This document shows positions 36,055-47,075 of a stretch of 64,000 bases of DNA, in pieces. The DNA lies in the NCBI GenBank assembly GCA_032717465.1, contig CM064669.1, positions 50,141,194 to 50,205,193 on the forward strand. Reading direction: 5' to 3'. Position numbers and translations under genes: made by a program. The stretch is from Coenobita brevimanus. Lineage: Eukaryota; Arthropoda; Malacostraca; Decapoda; Coenobitidae. Within the stretch, counting starts at the first letter, position 1, and each line of letters opens with the position of its first letter. The notes under the pieces are model-generated. The model did not search any database, was not told the DNA's origin, and saw only the letters and a list, made by a program, of their open reading frames with translations.

Positions 36055-36360
36055 GACGTCACAGTCCCGTAAGTGGTGGCCGTTTGTCTTTTAACTGTTT
36101 TAGGGGGAGGGGCACTAACCGTCCGCCAACCCACTTGCTGACACACAGGGAGCACGAATGGGTTGGTTAGCGCCAAGCGTTGTAAAATGGTTTCCAGGCT
36201 TACAAAAAACCATATGGTTTGACACTCAGTGTAAGGCCACCAGAAAGGGAATGAAGAGTAATAAAGATGACAGGAATGATAGGAGGGCAGTCACAGAAAA
36301 AATTAAAGGTGAAGGATGAAGTAGCAGCACTACGGTACTGTACATCGTGAGCAGATGATC
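36055..36360 (-). mobile_element. SINE-2 copy 4 with shared body and tail
   Basis: Minus strand: GGTGGCCTTACACTGAGTGT, hairpin ATGGTTTTTTG / CTGGAAACCAT, then CCCTGTGTGTCAGCAAGTGG, GGTTAGTGCCCCTCCC, AAACGGCCACCACTTACGGG and GACGTCTGGC. It shows that the hairpin head is joined to the same body as the 5S-headed SINE-1. Confidence 0.75.
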
Positions 36361-36398
36361 GTCGCCACCACCTACCACGTACTGAGGTAATATCCAGC

Positions 36399-36401
<3 letters not shown>

Positions 36402-36471
<70 letters not shown>
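36402..36471. repeat. (TA)n microsatellite
   Basis: About 35 uninterrupted TA units. It lies just upstream of the SINE-2 copy on the minus strand. Confidence 0.97.
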
Positions 36472-36479
<8 letters not shown>

Positions 36480-37654
36480 CCATCTTTTACTGATTACTAA
36501 CGGTATGTCTATTTCCCCACACAAACCATTCTCCCTGCCTATACTTAGTTGACTGAGAATGGGACTGCGACCCAGTACTTTGGAATATGTGGGAAACAAC
36601 TCTAAAACATTTCTTTATCTGCACCTGCTTCTTATGGCAAGGAGGAAGGAAATATGTGGGGGTTTGGTTCCTGGGTGGGCGATGCAACTGATCAAGCCAG
36701 ATACAGTGCCATGGCACCATGTATAGGCTTCCCATTACCCCCCTATTTCCTTGGTAAAATGCATGAGGTGTTTGAGTTGGACAAGAGGATGCCTGCCTTA
36801 TCATCATCCACCACCACCACCAAAACCACAACTACTATCATCACCAAATATAGGGACCATAGCAATGTCGTCACCACCACCACTACTACTAGCATTTATT
36901 ATCGCCATTATTGCCATCATCATCACTATCAATCAACCAACACTTTGATATCGGTAAGTCTCTACGTTTTTGCTAATTTGAACCTGGATGAAAGAAAACA
37001 GTTCCCATATTACAGGGGACTGAGCATGGCAGAGAATACTTTTGTTTTGCAGGAGACCCACTGAGCAAATAAACAGAAAAGATATATCACTTGGCACTTT
37101 CATTTTTGCATGGGTTATACATTCAATACATTACCACTATGCCTGTGTAAAGTACAGGTTTCTCTTTTCATGGGTTATACATGTTTGTGTAATATTAATA
37201 CGGGTAACTTCAGCCTGCAGTCCACAGGGTTTATGCCACTGTGGAGGGATTGGCTGGATAAGTGGCCAATCCGAGTGAAGACACGTCACTCAGAACCTTC
37301 ACGCTCACAGATGACTTCTATGAGAAGGCCTCTTCTCTAGGCCTGTGGCACCAGTTCTTCACTATTTAACTGGTTCATTTTGACTGTTTGGCTATGTTAA
37401 GTTTGAGTTATTCCTAAACATAAAACCAACTTCAGTCCACCGGGTTCTATATTTCCTAGTACCTATGACTTCCAATCTTTCAACTATATTGTGTCCAGGC
37501 ATCTCAAATTAAACGGCTTATTAATTTGGCTCCCCGCCGGTTCTACTTTTTTCTTGGACCGGACTCTGGCCCATAGTACCTTCTTCCTCAAAAAAATAAA
37601 AATAAATAAATGAAAAACATTACCTATGATCCACATCAACAACCTTATACTGTT

Positions 37655-38060
37655 AGGTCAAGGTCAGGTCCACCAAATGCCAAAGGTTAAGACCAATAAA
37701 TGTCAAAAGTTAGGACCAACAAATGTTGGGGCAAACAAATGCCTGTTAGGTTTGAATATCAAATTATGATTAAATGTCCAGGGAGTCAGAGCCAAAAATG
37801 TCACAGGGCAAGATACAAAAATGCCAGTTTAGCATCCACAAATATCCAGGGTCAAATAGAAATGTGACCTGGGTTTTTGTAGGGGTCCAAAAACGTCAAA
37901 ATTTTAGTGACCTAGAAGCCAAGAATTTTGGACCCCAATTTGAACAACGACATATGCCAAAGTAAGGACCAAAAGATAATGCCAAAGAAAGATGTTAAAA
38001 TGACAAAGATCAAAAACTCAAAATGACAAAAAAAAATAAAAAATGCCGAAGATCAATATG
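37655..38060 (+). repeat. Degenerate AAATGYCAAAG repeat next to the protease relic
   Basis: Phrases such as ACCAAATGCCAAAGGTTAAG, ACCAATAAATGTCAAAAGTT, AGGACCAACAAATGTTGGGG and CCAAAGTAAGGACC recur at 20-50 bp spacing. It ends within about 15 bp of the protease TGA at 38073. No coding sequence. Confidence 0.6.
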
Positions 38061-38072
38061 AAGGTGTTTTGA

Positions 38073-38675
38073 TCAGTAACGGATGGAAAAGGTTTTGGGA
38101 AGAAACGGCAATTTCAGTGCAATAATCTCAGGAAATTCGGCGACCAGACCCATCACGTTCTGAACTACACCAATTTCATCATAGGATTGTGGATCTTCCA
38201 TGTATGCCTTGCTAATCTCGGGACACCGCCAGCCCACTCTGCTACATATATACATGGCTACATTAAGACTATGGAATAAACAGGTGCCATAGCGGTTACT
38301 TTGCAGCTAAATGGCATTATAAACCACCTGATCTGGGGGGCAGGAGTAGTTGGTCTGAAGATACTGTTTGACAGGTTCAGGGACTGGGTTGGCCAAGCTA
38401 TCGAAGTAGAAGTAACCGTCACACCCGTCCCGGTACAGTACCACGGCGTGACGCATCTTGTTCTGCACATTGACAATCACGATAAACCCTGTACAACGAT
38501 CCAAAGCCCAATCCTGCAGCTCAGCCACATCAACTATGGAGAACCGGCCATCAAGCTGAGTGGAGTTACTGAGTATCCATGTTACTTCTTCCTGGCGCAT
38601 ATACCGCACTTCATCCAATTCTGGTATATGGCTATTCAAATCCCTCACCACCCCTCCTGGACCCCGTACAGACAT
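38073..38675 (-). pseudogene. Adenain-like cysteine protease relic, broken by one TAG
   Basis: A single reading frame of 201 codons runs from ATG at 38675 to TGA at 38073, with one in-frame TAG at 38309-38307 (codon 123). Seen: His at codon 76 in a hydrophobic strand, Asp at codon 92 in YFYFDSL, Gln at 125 and Cys at 132. In adenovirus proteinase (about 204 residues, clan CE, C5) the order is His, acidic, Gln, Cys, with Gln and Cys seven apart, as here. Similar proteases occur in Polintons/Mavericks and related large DNA viruses; Ulp1/SUMO proteases share the fold. The stop falls just before the Gln/Cys region, so the upstream part alone would be inactive. No polymerase, integrase, packaging ATPase or capsid gene was seen nearby. 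Intactness apart from the stop suggests a fairly recent copy, or host retention. The virus lineage is inference. Confidence 0.65.
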
Positions 38676-39059
38676 TTTGCACACTTAGATTGGCGTAAGA
38701 TACGAATATACTAATAACACTGGAACTACTAAATACAAAGAAAGTCGAAGAGGATCAGGGAAAACTCACCAGCCAACAACCTCCCTCCCACAATCACGAT
38801 TCCTCAACGACTGATGACGCTCTCTTCCGCCAGCTCTTTTCATTTCACATGATACGATATTTACAGCCCGTCATACCTAAACGTTTTCTTCATTAAAATT
38901 ATCCTTGGCTGATTATATTTCATACGCGACTAAAGACAAAAAAAAGTATCTTAATAAAGATGATTTCAAATTTTAAGTAATCACTTGTAACCCACATACT
39001 AATTTACCCATAATATATAGTCCAAAGATAACATTAAACTAAATTAGGTACTACTACTG

Positions 39060-39115
39060 ACTACTAAATAATAAAAATAAATAATAATAAATAATAATAA
39101 TAATAATAATAATAT
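39060..39115. repeat. (AAT)n microsatellite
   Basis: ATAAAAATAAATAATAATAA and then nine or more AAT units. Confidence 0.93.
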
Positions 39116-39209
39116 TGTGCACTCGATCTATATAATTGTGCACTCGATCAACACATCTTCACTATTTTCCTCCAATGTTTGATGTGCAGGTCACGACCAA
39201 AAAAAAATA

Positions 39210-39275
39210 TTGCAAATGGTTTCCAAGATTACAGCACATCACTTGGCTTAACACTAACTGTATAGTCACAAGAAA
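39210..39275 (-). mobile_element. SINE-2 fragment
   Basis: Short match to the SINE-2 head on the minus strand (AAGCCAAGTGATGTGC followed by GGAAACCATTTGC). Too little remains to assign ends. Confidence 0.35.
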
Positions 39276-40054
39276 AGAACAGCACATCCACTGAGTTTTC
39301 TGCCTTTCAAAATTCAAATCCTTCAAGCTAGGCATCATCTCTAACATCGCCTATTTTTTGCACTTTTTCAGTGTTAATATGAGATCGAAACGAGTGCAAA
39401 AATATAACTGATGTTGAAATATCTGCTACGTATGTGGGGTATTTGACAGATTCAACATACGAGGAGTATATCACTGTGTTAAGGGATGAATGAGGAAATT
39501 TTAGGACTTGGAGATGTGTAAAAACTGCGCAACAGGACTGATAGTGAAGATAGCATGTGATTAAGGACTTTGACTAAATGGAGCTCCCTAACACCTCTTC
39601 CTTACCAATTTGTTCTTGGATACGGCTGGTTAATATCTTGTTGTACGTTATTTATGCAGAGTATGGCGATTGCAACGATTTAAGTAACACAGAAGAGGAC
39701 GGTAAGGTGTAATAAGCAAAATTATTAGCTTAGGTAACATGCAAGAGGTCCTCACTGAAAAAATTAATATTCACACCAAAATCTGCATAGTAACCAATGC
39801 ATCTCTTCCTATACAAAATGCTACGACCCTATTCATGTTAATGCAAACAGTATGTGAACTACCTAGGGACAATTTTTAATTTTCCTTAATCCCGATCGTT
39901 TCCATCTAATGATGGGGTGAGGCAGGGTGCAGAAAGCAGGAATGGACAAAACTCAGTAAGGGGAATACTTATATCTGGATCATCTCAGCCTGTTTACCCA
40001 CCTACAGATAAGATGAGGCACGGTTCAGAAAAGGAGAATTAGGTAACACTTCAT

Positions 40055-40370
40055 TCGTTCATTTATAAAGGCCCTAAGATGTGTGCCTAGGTCACCTAAT
40101 GGCAGCTCTAAATGCTGGCAAATCTCCATTTAACCCCTTATCCCTGAGGTCACACTGGCTTCATCCCAGGTCTTCTTCAGTCTGCCTCTCAACTCTACTC
40201 TCAACGTTCACACCTCACCCTCTGCACCCTAATCCTCCATCCTTTCCACATTCCCAAATCATCTCAATCTACCACTTCTTCTCAACTCTACCCTCAACAT
40301 TCACACCTCTCTCTCTCTCCATTATTATCCTCCATTTTCTTCACATGCCCAGTGAAATGGACCGCATTAA
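40055..40370 (-). mobile_element. LINE-B 3' end, with internal duplication
   Basis: Plus strand: AAGGCCCTAAGATGTGTGCC, GTCACCTAATGGCAGCTCTA, GAGGTCACACTGGCTTCATC. Farther in, the phrase CAACTCTACTCTCAACGTTC recurs at 40279 in altered form, suggesting a local duplication of about 90 bp. Confidence 0.65.
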
Positions 40371-41124
40371 ATTTCTCTGACTGCACCTACAGATATAATA
40401 ACTAACTTTGCTCTCACCCACACTGGATACAACTTAGGTCTCAACGTTTAAATCACAATTTTTCTCTAATATTTCTTGAGTGGTCTACTGTATGCTCCAA
40501 CTTGCTCTAATATCAGTATTCAAATTAGGTTAAAATACTACTAAAAGAAGTTCTGTGGCAGAAGACAGGTAATGTCATTCTGTCATTCAACTACAAAAAG
40601 GCAAAAATCTATAAATTAAAGCTAAAAAGCTTTCCTCTAGTTTTCTTAACCGTGAGAAAAATTATCTTACCAGTCTTCCACTTGATATAAGGCTGATCGA
40701 GGGCACAAAAGAGCTTTAAAAACAAGTTAAGACATTCTTGTTCTCAGTGTTACGACCTGGAGGACTCAACAATCAGGGAAGGATACGCACTGTGATTTTT
40801 GTATTGAGTTTGATCAAAATCATACGTGAAGGTCCTGTAAAGCGCCTTTGGCGGAGTGGGACCAGATTAACAACTTCAACTACCACAGGAAAATTCTAAC
40901 TGCTCAGCTATAGGCCTACTGTAGTCAGTTCTTCACCTGACTGAACTGGCCCACTTCCAACTTCAGTATGGTACTTGAGTGACTATACAGGACTTCATTA
41001 ACTTTATGGAGGTATGAACGTGTCTCCTTGGTTACTGTAAGCTTGTTCACTGGGCAGAACTAACAATCTCATATCAATACTGTGTGGCCGCTTAAAATTA
41101 TGCTACCTAGCTATCTAATCTATC

Positions 41125-41262
41125 TATTGTCAGAGACCTTAGGGAGTGGCCACAAACTGCCTCCACGCTGCCCTGCCCTGTCATTTGGCTGCCCTACCTC
41201 CAACTCACACCTCTCTCTCATTTCTCTCCACTCCATCCCTCCATCCCATCCTTATTTATTAC
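41125..41262 (-). mobile_element. LINE-A 3' end
   Basis: Plus strand: (TCTA) tail, TTGTCAGAGACCTTAGGGAG, GGCCACAAACTGCCTCCACG, CCCTGCCCTGTCATTTGGCT, CTCATTTCTCTCCACTCCAT. This is the reverse complement of the LINE-A end, and is 5'-truncated. Confidence 0.7.
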
Positions 41263-41679
41263 ATAGATGTAAGTGTCCTTGGTCAATTCAACCTTCCAAA
41301 ATTACGTGACTACACTAACAGCTGAAAATGCTTAGGGAAGTTATCAGGGTAAAACAAATGCATTACAATATTGGACTTATCTGAACAGACTTATGCACCT
41401 CTCCACCATGCAGACAAAGCCCCTCCGCTATTTTTTATAGCTGAGTTTTCCAGTGAGTCTTCCATCATTCCTTGAACCAGAAACACGCTGCCCTCTCTCA
41501 GGAACTACGCTATCTTGATACTTCGTTCACACCCACACGAACCCAAGGCCATCATTGGAACACCACTGCAATGATTGTAGAAATATTGTACAAATTATTT
41601 ACATTTAGACATTTATACAGTAGATAACACTACTTCTACCTTCTAGCTGCCCTAAATTTTCCCTTACGCAGTCCATTTC

Positions 41680-42095
41680 ACAGTTCAGTGACAGAAAGAT
41701 ATAATGCAATGGTAAGTTACCCTTTGCACAGCGCTTTATCAAGACTAGCAACATTCTAGTGTCCATCTACTGTTAAAACAAAAAACTGGAAATGCTGAGA
41801 TATTTTAAACTACAAAGCAGAGCACAGCACCCTACTTTAACAGGCATTTGTTATAACTCAATTTTCAAAATGGGGAGTTGGCACTTATATTAAAATGATA
41901 GGAGGATAGTTTTCTAGTGTTTATTTTCTTGTACATTTATTAGGCCAAGTTCAAAAGCATGGCTGCTTGGTGTGATAAACTGGCCTAAATTTGTACTTTT
42001 GCTGATTATTTCATGTAGCTCAAAGGCAAAAAGACAATACGACAAACCTAAATCCTATTCACAGCAATTCATGACTAGCTTTATATATACGTGTA
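41680..42095 (+). repeat. Repeat-X copies (two)
   Basis: AGACTAGCAACATTCTAGTG at 41743 and CCTATTCACAGCAATTCATG, ACTAGCTTTATATATACG at 42052. Both have the CAACTC...TTTTCAAA downstream segment of the family. Confidence 0.55.
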
Positions 42096-42214
42096 TCTTG
42101 TTACACCTCAATAAAAATGGCGCAATTTTAGTTCAGGCTGGGGTGAAGCATATAATGCCAATTAGACTACGCTTCATCATGACCAATAGCTCAGCAAACA
42201 TTTTAGTCTCTTGA

Positions 42215-42380
42215 TTCTAGGATTCCAGAGGCTTGAATGGTGGGAATGGCAGTGTAGCTCATTCAACTGGACAAATACACTGCTCATTCAACTGGACAAA
42301 CTGTGGTTATCTCATTCTATCAAGTCCTTTCTGGCTCTCTGGACCCTACCTTGGGGTGAAAAAGGTCTGGATGATGAAAT
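42215..42380 (+). mobile_element. SINE-4-like copy
   Basis: GGCTTGAATGGTGGGAATGG, CATTCAACTGGACAAACTGT, GGACCCTACCTTGGGGTGAA and GGTCTGGATGATGAAATG. It has the SINE-4 order with an internal short duplication (CTCATTCAACTGGACAAA twice). A related 5' part is at 24360-24450. Confidence 0.5.
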
Positions 42381-42659
42381 GTTGCGGCTGATTCCATTAA
42401 CACATTACCTATATTCTCGCTCCTACAGCCCACAACTCAAAATATGAAGGTGTGGTTCATGTCTTTTAACGAACCTTAGTTAGGAGTCTCCATGGTTACT
42501 ATACTGCTTTTACTCTAACTTGGCCTAAATTTATCTCTCCACCTTGAATGCCTATTGCTGTAATGCTTTATTAATACTAGAATACGAAGCTAGTCATGAA
42601 GTGCTATGGGATGAACGTAGAGCCATACCATTGTCTTTCTTCCCATGAGCTATGTGATA

Positions 42660-43030
42660 TAATTAACAAAACTGAAAATCTTGGCCATGTTATTAAGAAT
42701 GTGTTTCCTTGGTTAATAGTCAAAATTACCCACCCCCATCTGACTACACCTGGCCATAAACGAACCGAAAAATGGCTGTGGATCTTGAATATGTTGCATG
42801 GAGTTTGACAAGCCTTTGTTAAGTAATGTCTCCTTGGTTACTAGTCAAAATTACCATCTCAATCTGACTACACTTGGGCATCAACTAACTGAAAACGGCC
42901 TAGGGATCTTTATGAGGTTATTGCACTGAATTTCATTGGCCTCAGTTGTCTCCTTGGTTATTAGTCAAATTTACCTTTCTAATCTAACAACACTTGGTCA
43001 TCAAGTAACCGAAAAAAAGGCTTATTGGAA
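42660..43030 (+). repeat. Tandem repeat, about 120-bp unit, three copies
   Basis: TCCTTGGTTAATAGTCAAAA starts at 42706, 42831 and 42951 (periods 125 and 120), each followed by ATCTGACTACACTTGG-like sequence and GGATCTT. Single copies in the opposite orientation are at 21115-21280 and 24000-24110. Confidence 0.75.
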
Positions 43031-43679
43031 TCTTTGTTGGGCGAGAAACTAGTTGTAACAAAGGATTTTTATAATTACTTGTGCAAATATACCTAACACT
43101 TCCAGAAAAAAGCCATGTGGAAGCAGCAATTAAATAAATAAATATAACTGAAATGCCTTTAGCATACTCACCAAATTAGAATCCAATTAAAAGCCCCCTC
43201 CAAGTAATGTTTGTGGTTACGGTAGTCCTGAACAGCTAAATGCCTTGAAACCGAAAAGAGCAGCCACTAATTCAAGTCCATGTCATGATGTCCCCTCAGA
43301 TTCACCCTCCTGAAAAAGAAAATCCTTATAAACAATCACAATACAACCATGAACAAAAAATAAACCATAAGTTATCCATAAACATACTGAAAACCAAAAT
43401 TCCACACCCATAACCGCAGCTGCACACCAACCCCAAAGTCCACACACACACTACCAGACTCTCCATACACACACACCATCTCCAAAGTCCACACACAGCT
43501 GTTATCATTCTATTTTCTGCGATTATGATTCCAATTACTTGTATAAGCCTCAGAAATACTCGAGTGTTTACTGTACAAACCAATATCAATATCATAAAAC
43601 CAATTATTTAGAGGAAAAGGGGAAAAAATGGCTTACCAGAAGCAGACAACCTTCACCAGCCACAGTTCCAGCAAATCTA

Positions 43680-44090
43680 AGTAACCAAAAGCCAGCAGGT
43701 TCTCCCTCCCCCCACATTCCTTCCTTGCACTTGTTCCCTCCCCTTCCCCCCACTAATTTCCATCCCCTCTACTAACTTTCCTCTTTCCACCACCTCCCTC
43801 GTCACACCCCTTCTCTCACTCCTTTCTTACATTTACTTTTCTTTTCCCGTCTTGTCTTTCATTATATCCTTCTTCCCCCCACCTCTTCCCTGAAAAGCAC
43901 TCTTCCTCCATCCCCCCTCCCTTCTCTCATCCCCTCCATCCCCCCCTCACCTCCTCCTACCCCTCCCCCCTTCCTCTCTTACTTCCATCCACTCCCTCCC
44001 GCCTTACCCCCTTACCTACTCTATCCCCCTCCCTCCCCTCTCTCCTTCTGCCTCCCCCATCCCCTCCTCGCTCGTCCATACTCTGAGGCA
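43680..44090 (+). repeat. Polypyrimidine tract, about 400 bp
   Basis: Almost all C and T on the plus strand (CTCCCTCCCGCC, CCCCTCACCTCCTCCTACCC). No unit is clear. It could form triplex (H-DNA) structures. Confidence 0.8.
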
Positions 44091-44110
44091 TTATAAAACA
44101 TTCGATATTT

Positions 44111-44137
44111 TGCACACACACACACACACACACACAA
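44111..44137. repeat. (CA)n microsatellite
   Basis: About 13 CA units between the polypyrimidine tract and the CCA-rich minisatellite. Confidence 0.95.
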
Positions 44138-44213
44138 TTTTGTACAGGAAAATGATTATTACACCAATATTAATGGCTGTATGATCTCAAGCAGGATTAT
44201 CACCCCCGCAATT

Positions 44214-44775
44214 ATTACTACTAACCACCACTATTGACCACCAACTACCACAATTACCTCCACCACCACCAGCTACCACGATTACCATCACCAACAACTA
44301 TCACCGTTACTTTCACCACCACCAATTACCACCATAACAACCCCATCACCAACAACTACCACCGTTACTTCCAACCACCACCATTAGCACCATCTCCAAC
44401 TACCAACACCACCATTACCATCACCACCACCAACTACCACCATTACCGCCACCACCACTACCACCATCACAACCAAATATCTCCACCACCACCACCAACA
44501 ACAACTACCACCGTTACTTCCAACCACCACCATTTACTACCATTACCACAACCACCCCCAACTACCACATTAGCATCACCACCCCCAACTACCACCATTA
44601 GCATCACCACTCCCAACTACCACCATCACCACCACCAACTACCACCATCACCATCACCAACTACCACCATCACCATCACCAACTATCACCATTATCACCA
44701 CCACCAACTGTCATCATTGCCACTCCCACCATTATCACCACCACCACCAACTATCACCATTACCACCAACTAAAA
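44214..44775 (+). repeat. CCA/ATTACC imperfect minisatellite
   Basis: Mix of CACCACCAACTACCACCATT and related phrases across 560 bp, with higher-order duplicates such as CACCGTTACTTCCAACCACC at 44360 and 44510. The open frame of T, H and P residues through it is not a gene. Confidence 0.85.
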
Positions 44776-45099
44776 TATCAAGAAGAGAGGTAGGACAGAA
44801 TAGGACTGTAAGGAAAGTCGCCTCTTACAAGCTGGGATACTGGGGAAGTATTCTCCCCCCCACCATGAATATGAAAGAAATGTTTTCCTATTTTCAATGG
44901 GCACTAGCCCTCCAGCTACCAGAAATATCACCCAGCCCCGAACCCCAGGGGACCCCACACTCAGCGCGTTCAGTACAGCAGAAGTCTCAACGAACCCTCC
45001 TCCCCCCACCCAAGATTTTCCCCTTTCTCCTACGCAGCTCAATCCTTCATCCCTGCTTCCATTGTCCACAACACTACCCCATCTGCTTCCCATGACCAT

Positions 45100-46380
45100 A
45101 TTTCTCTTACAGTAGCGCCCATTCCATCATCATCTATCTCAGTCTTACCCAACCTACATTCTCATTTTCCCTACCACTTGGTTCTACCGTTGGTCACCAC
45201 CCCAGTTCAACCATCACCTCACGTAACTACCAGTGGGTCACCACAATATGGACATCTCCACTGCCTAATGCCACATGGCCTGTAACTCTCCCAACTTGAA
45301 TTATTTTTACAAGTACCCCTTGCTACTAGTATTACCTGAAGATCATTAAGTATTCAGATACCTACTCTCTCACCCCAACTGTCTCCTCAACTGTAAAAGA
45401 CAATAAACTTTAGGGATTAAAGCTGTCCAATCTTGTCTGATGACCTATTTAAATTTTCAAATAATTCCGTCTCATGGCTCCCTCCCTCTGACTCACAATG
45501 CTGCTGGAGACGTCTCCATTACAGTACTCAAAGACATTCACCTCCTCCCAATCTACTGTCAAGGAACAAAATTTAGAATCATTGTATTTCACGCTAGAAA
45601 CATGATTTCTGAAGCCAAAACTTGAGCAACTTTCCCAAAGTTCTCGATTTTTCAAAGTGTAAATTATGTAAGGCTGTTTCATGTGACTAGAGGAAAAAAG
45701 GTAGCAATTAGGCAATTGTTTAAGACAATGACACAGTTAAAAGGAGGTCTCGGGTGTCCTCAGTTCGTGAATCTTATCCATCAAACATATGAGAACTTAA
45801 GTCATCATACAAACCTAAGCTTATAAGGTCAAGTAATCAAAGCTTAGATCAACATTTTACTGAAATATAGTTCATGAGCATGTCTACTATTGTAGCTGTA
45901 CACATATATCAGGCTGGTTGTATGGAATGATAAAACTGACACGTGTATCATGTACTAATGAAACTCACAAACACTTAATGATAAACAACTTGTTGGAAGA
46001 CGACATAAGGCTCGTACAGTTATATGTCTTATATTTTCTCATGACTGATGCACATTTGAAATCTCATATATATGTACCCATCCATAATGACTTTAAAGTA
46101 TACCTTTGGAAAATCTTCACAAAACATATTTCAGCATGGGCAACAACTGACATAATAAAGGCTACGTACTGGTTTATAATAGTCACAGTACAGGAATCAG
46201 ACCTTCTGTCTGGCATCACAAAACCTATGGACCTCAGTACCAGGTAAGTGAAGCTGTTGTCATCACTCATACTTTGACTCTGTATAGCACCTGTTATATT
46301 AGTTTGCTAAGCCCCATGTATTATCACATTTTTCAGTGGTGCATCTGCTTTCTAACACCTGATTTTACGACAATGTGAAG
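45100..46380. other. No gene seen
   Basis: Unrecognised sequence. The frame 45918-46247 (109 codons, plus) has no recognisable domain and ordinary AT-rich composition. Confidence 0.5.
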
Positions 46381-46384
46381 TATA

Positions 46385-46565
46385 AATGTCAGCGGTAGGG
46401 TTGCGAGAGGCAGACCAAAAGACCTGGGACGAGGTAGTAATGTGTGACCTCGGGAACAGGGAGTATACAAGGAGGCTGCCAGAGATCAAGCAGCGTGGTG
46501 GGCAGCCATTAAGTGACTGAGACCGACGCACGCAAGCATGCTGAAGCCTTTATAAACGATAAGTT
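46385..46565 (+). mobile_element. LINE-B 3' end
   Basis: GGCAGACCAAAAGACCTGGG, ACGAGGTAGTAATGTGTGAC, GGCTGCCAGAGATCAAGCAG, ACGCAAGCATGCTGAAGCCT, TTATAAACGATAAG. It is a clean example of the family's 3' terminus. Confidence 0.75.
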
Positions 46566-47075
46566 ACAAATGACTCAGGCCTCAAGCTGGCTGGTTAATA
46601 GATCTGGCACCTGCACTGCTTCAGTAACAGGGACAGATCTAGGAATATTTCTCATAGTGTTGCTCACACCTATTTCTAAAGTAATTAGGGTTTGACATTC
46701 TCTTTCTTTCAGCCACCTAATTAACATGTAGCAACCAAGGGTGGTTTGTGCAATGTCTGTGCAAAACTTACGGTAACGTCAGTATAAGATGAAATCTATA
46801 TATGTAAAGTACTGCATACTAAAACTGTACACTAATCTCTATTCTGACAATCTATTCTCCAAATGACAAACTAGGGGTAATGCCTGGGCAGCAAGGGCAA
46901 CACCAGTGGATCTGCCCAAGTACAGCCAATCAAAAAAGTATTGAGCAGGATGGGTACAAAGATATCCTAACTGATCGAAACAGTTTGTGATGTTCTGAGG
47001 TAATTCATATACAGTATTGCCATCTAAATGTGAATATGAAAACAGTACTGACTATGATAAGTCAAGCATGCAATA

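Noticed and set aside
36226..36599. Minus-strand frames with long Tyr-Ile runs
   Set aside because: Translation of the (TA)n microsatellite.
38301..38714. 137-codon plus-strand frame
   Set aside because: Antisense shadow of the protease frame; no recognisable motif.
42660..43030. CRISPR-like array
   Set aside because: Eukaryotic window; repeats are long (about 120 bp) and the spacing is that of a tandem repeat, without unique spacers.
44234..44773. 179-codon Thr/His/Pro-rich open frame
   Set aside because: Simple CCA/ATTACC repeat translation.
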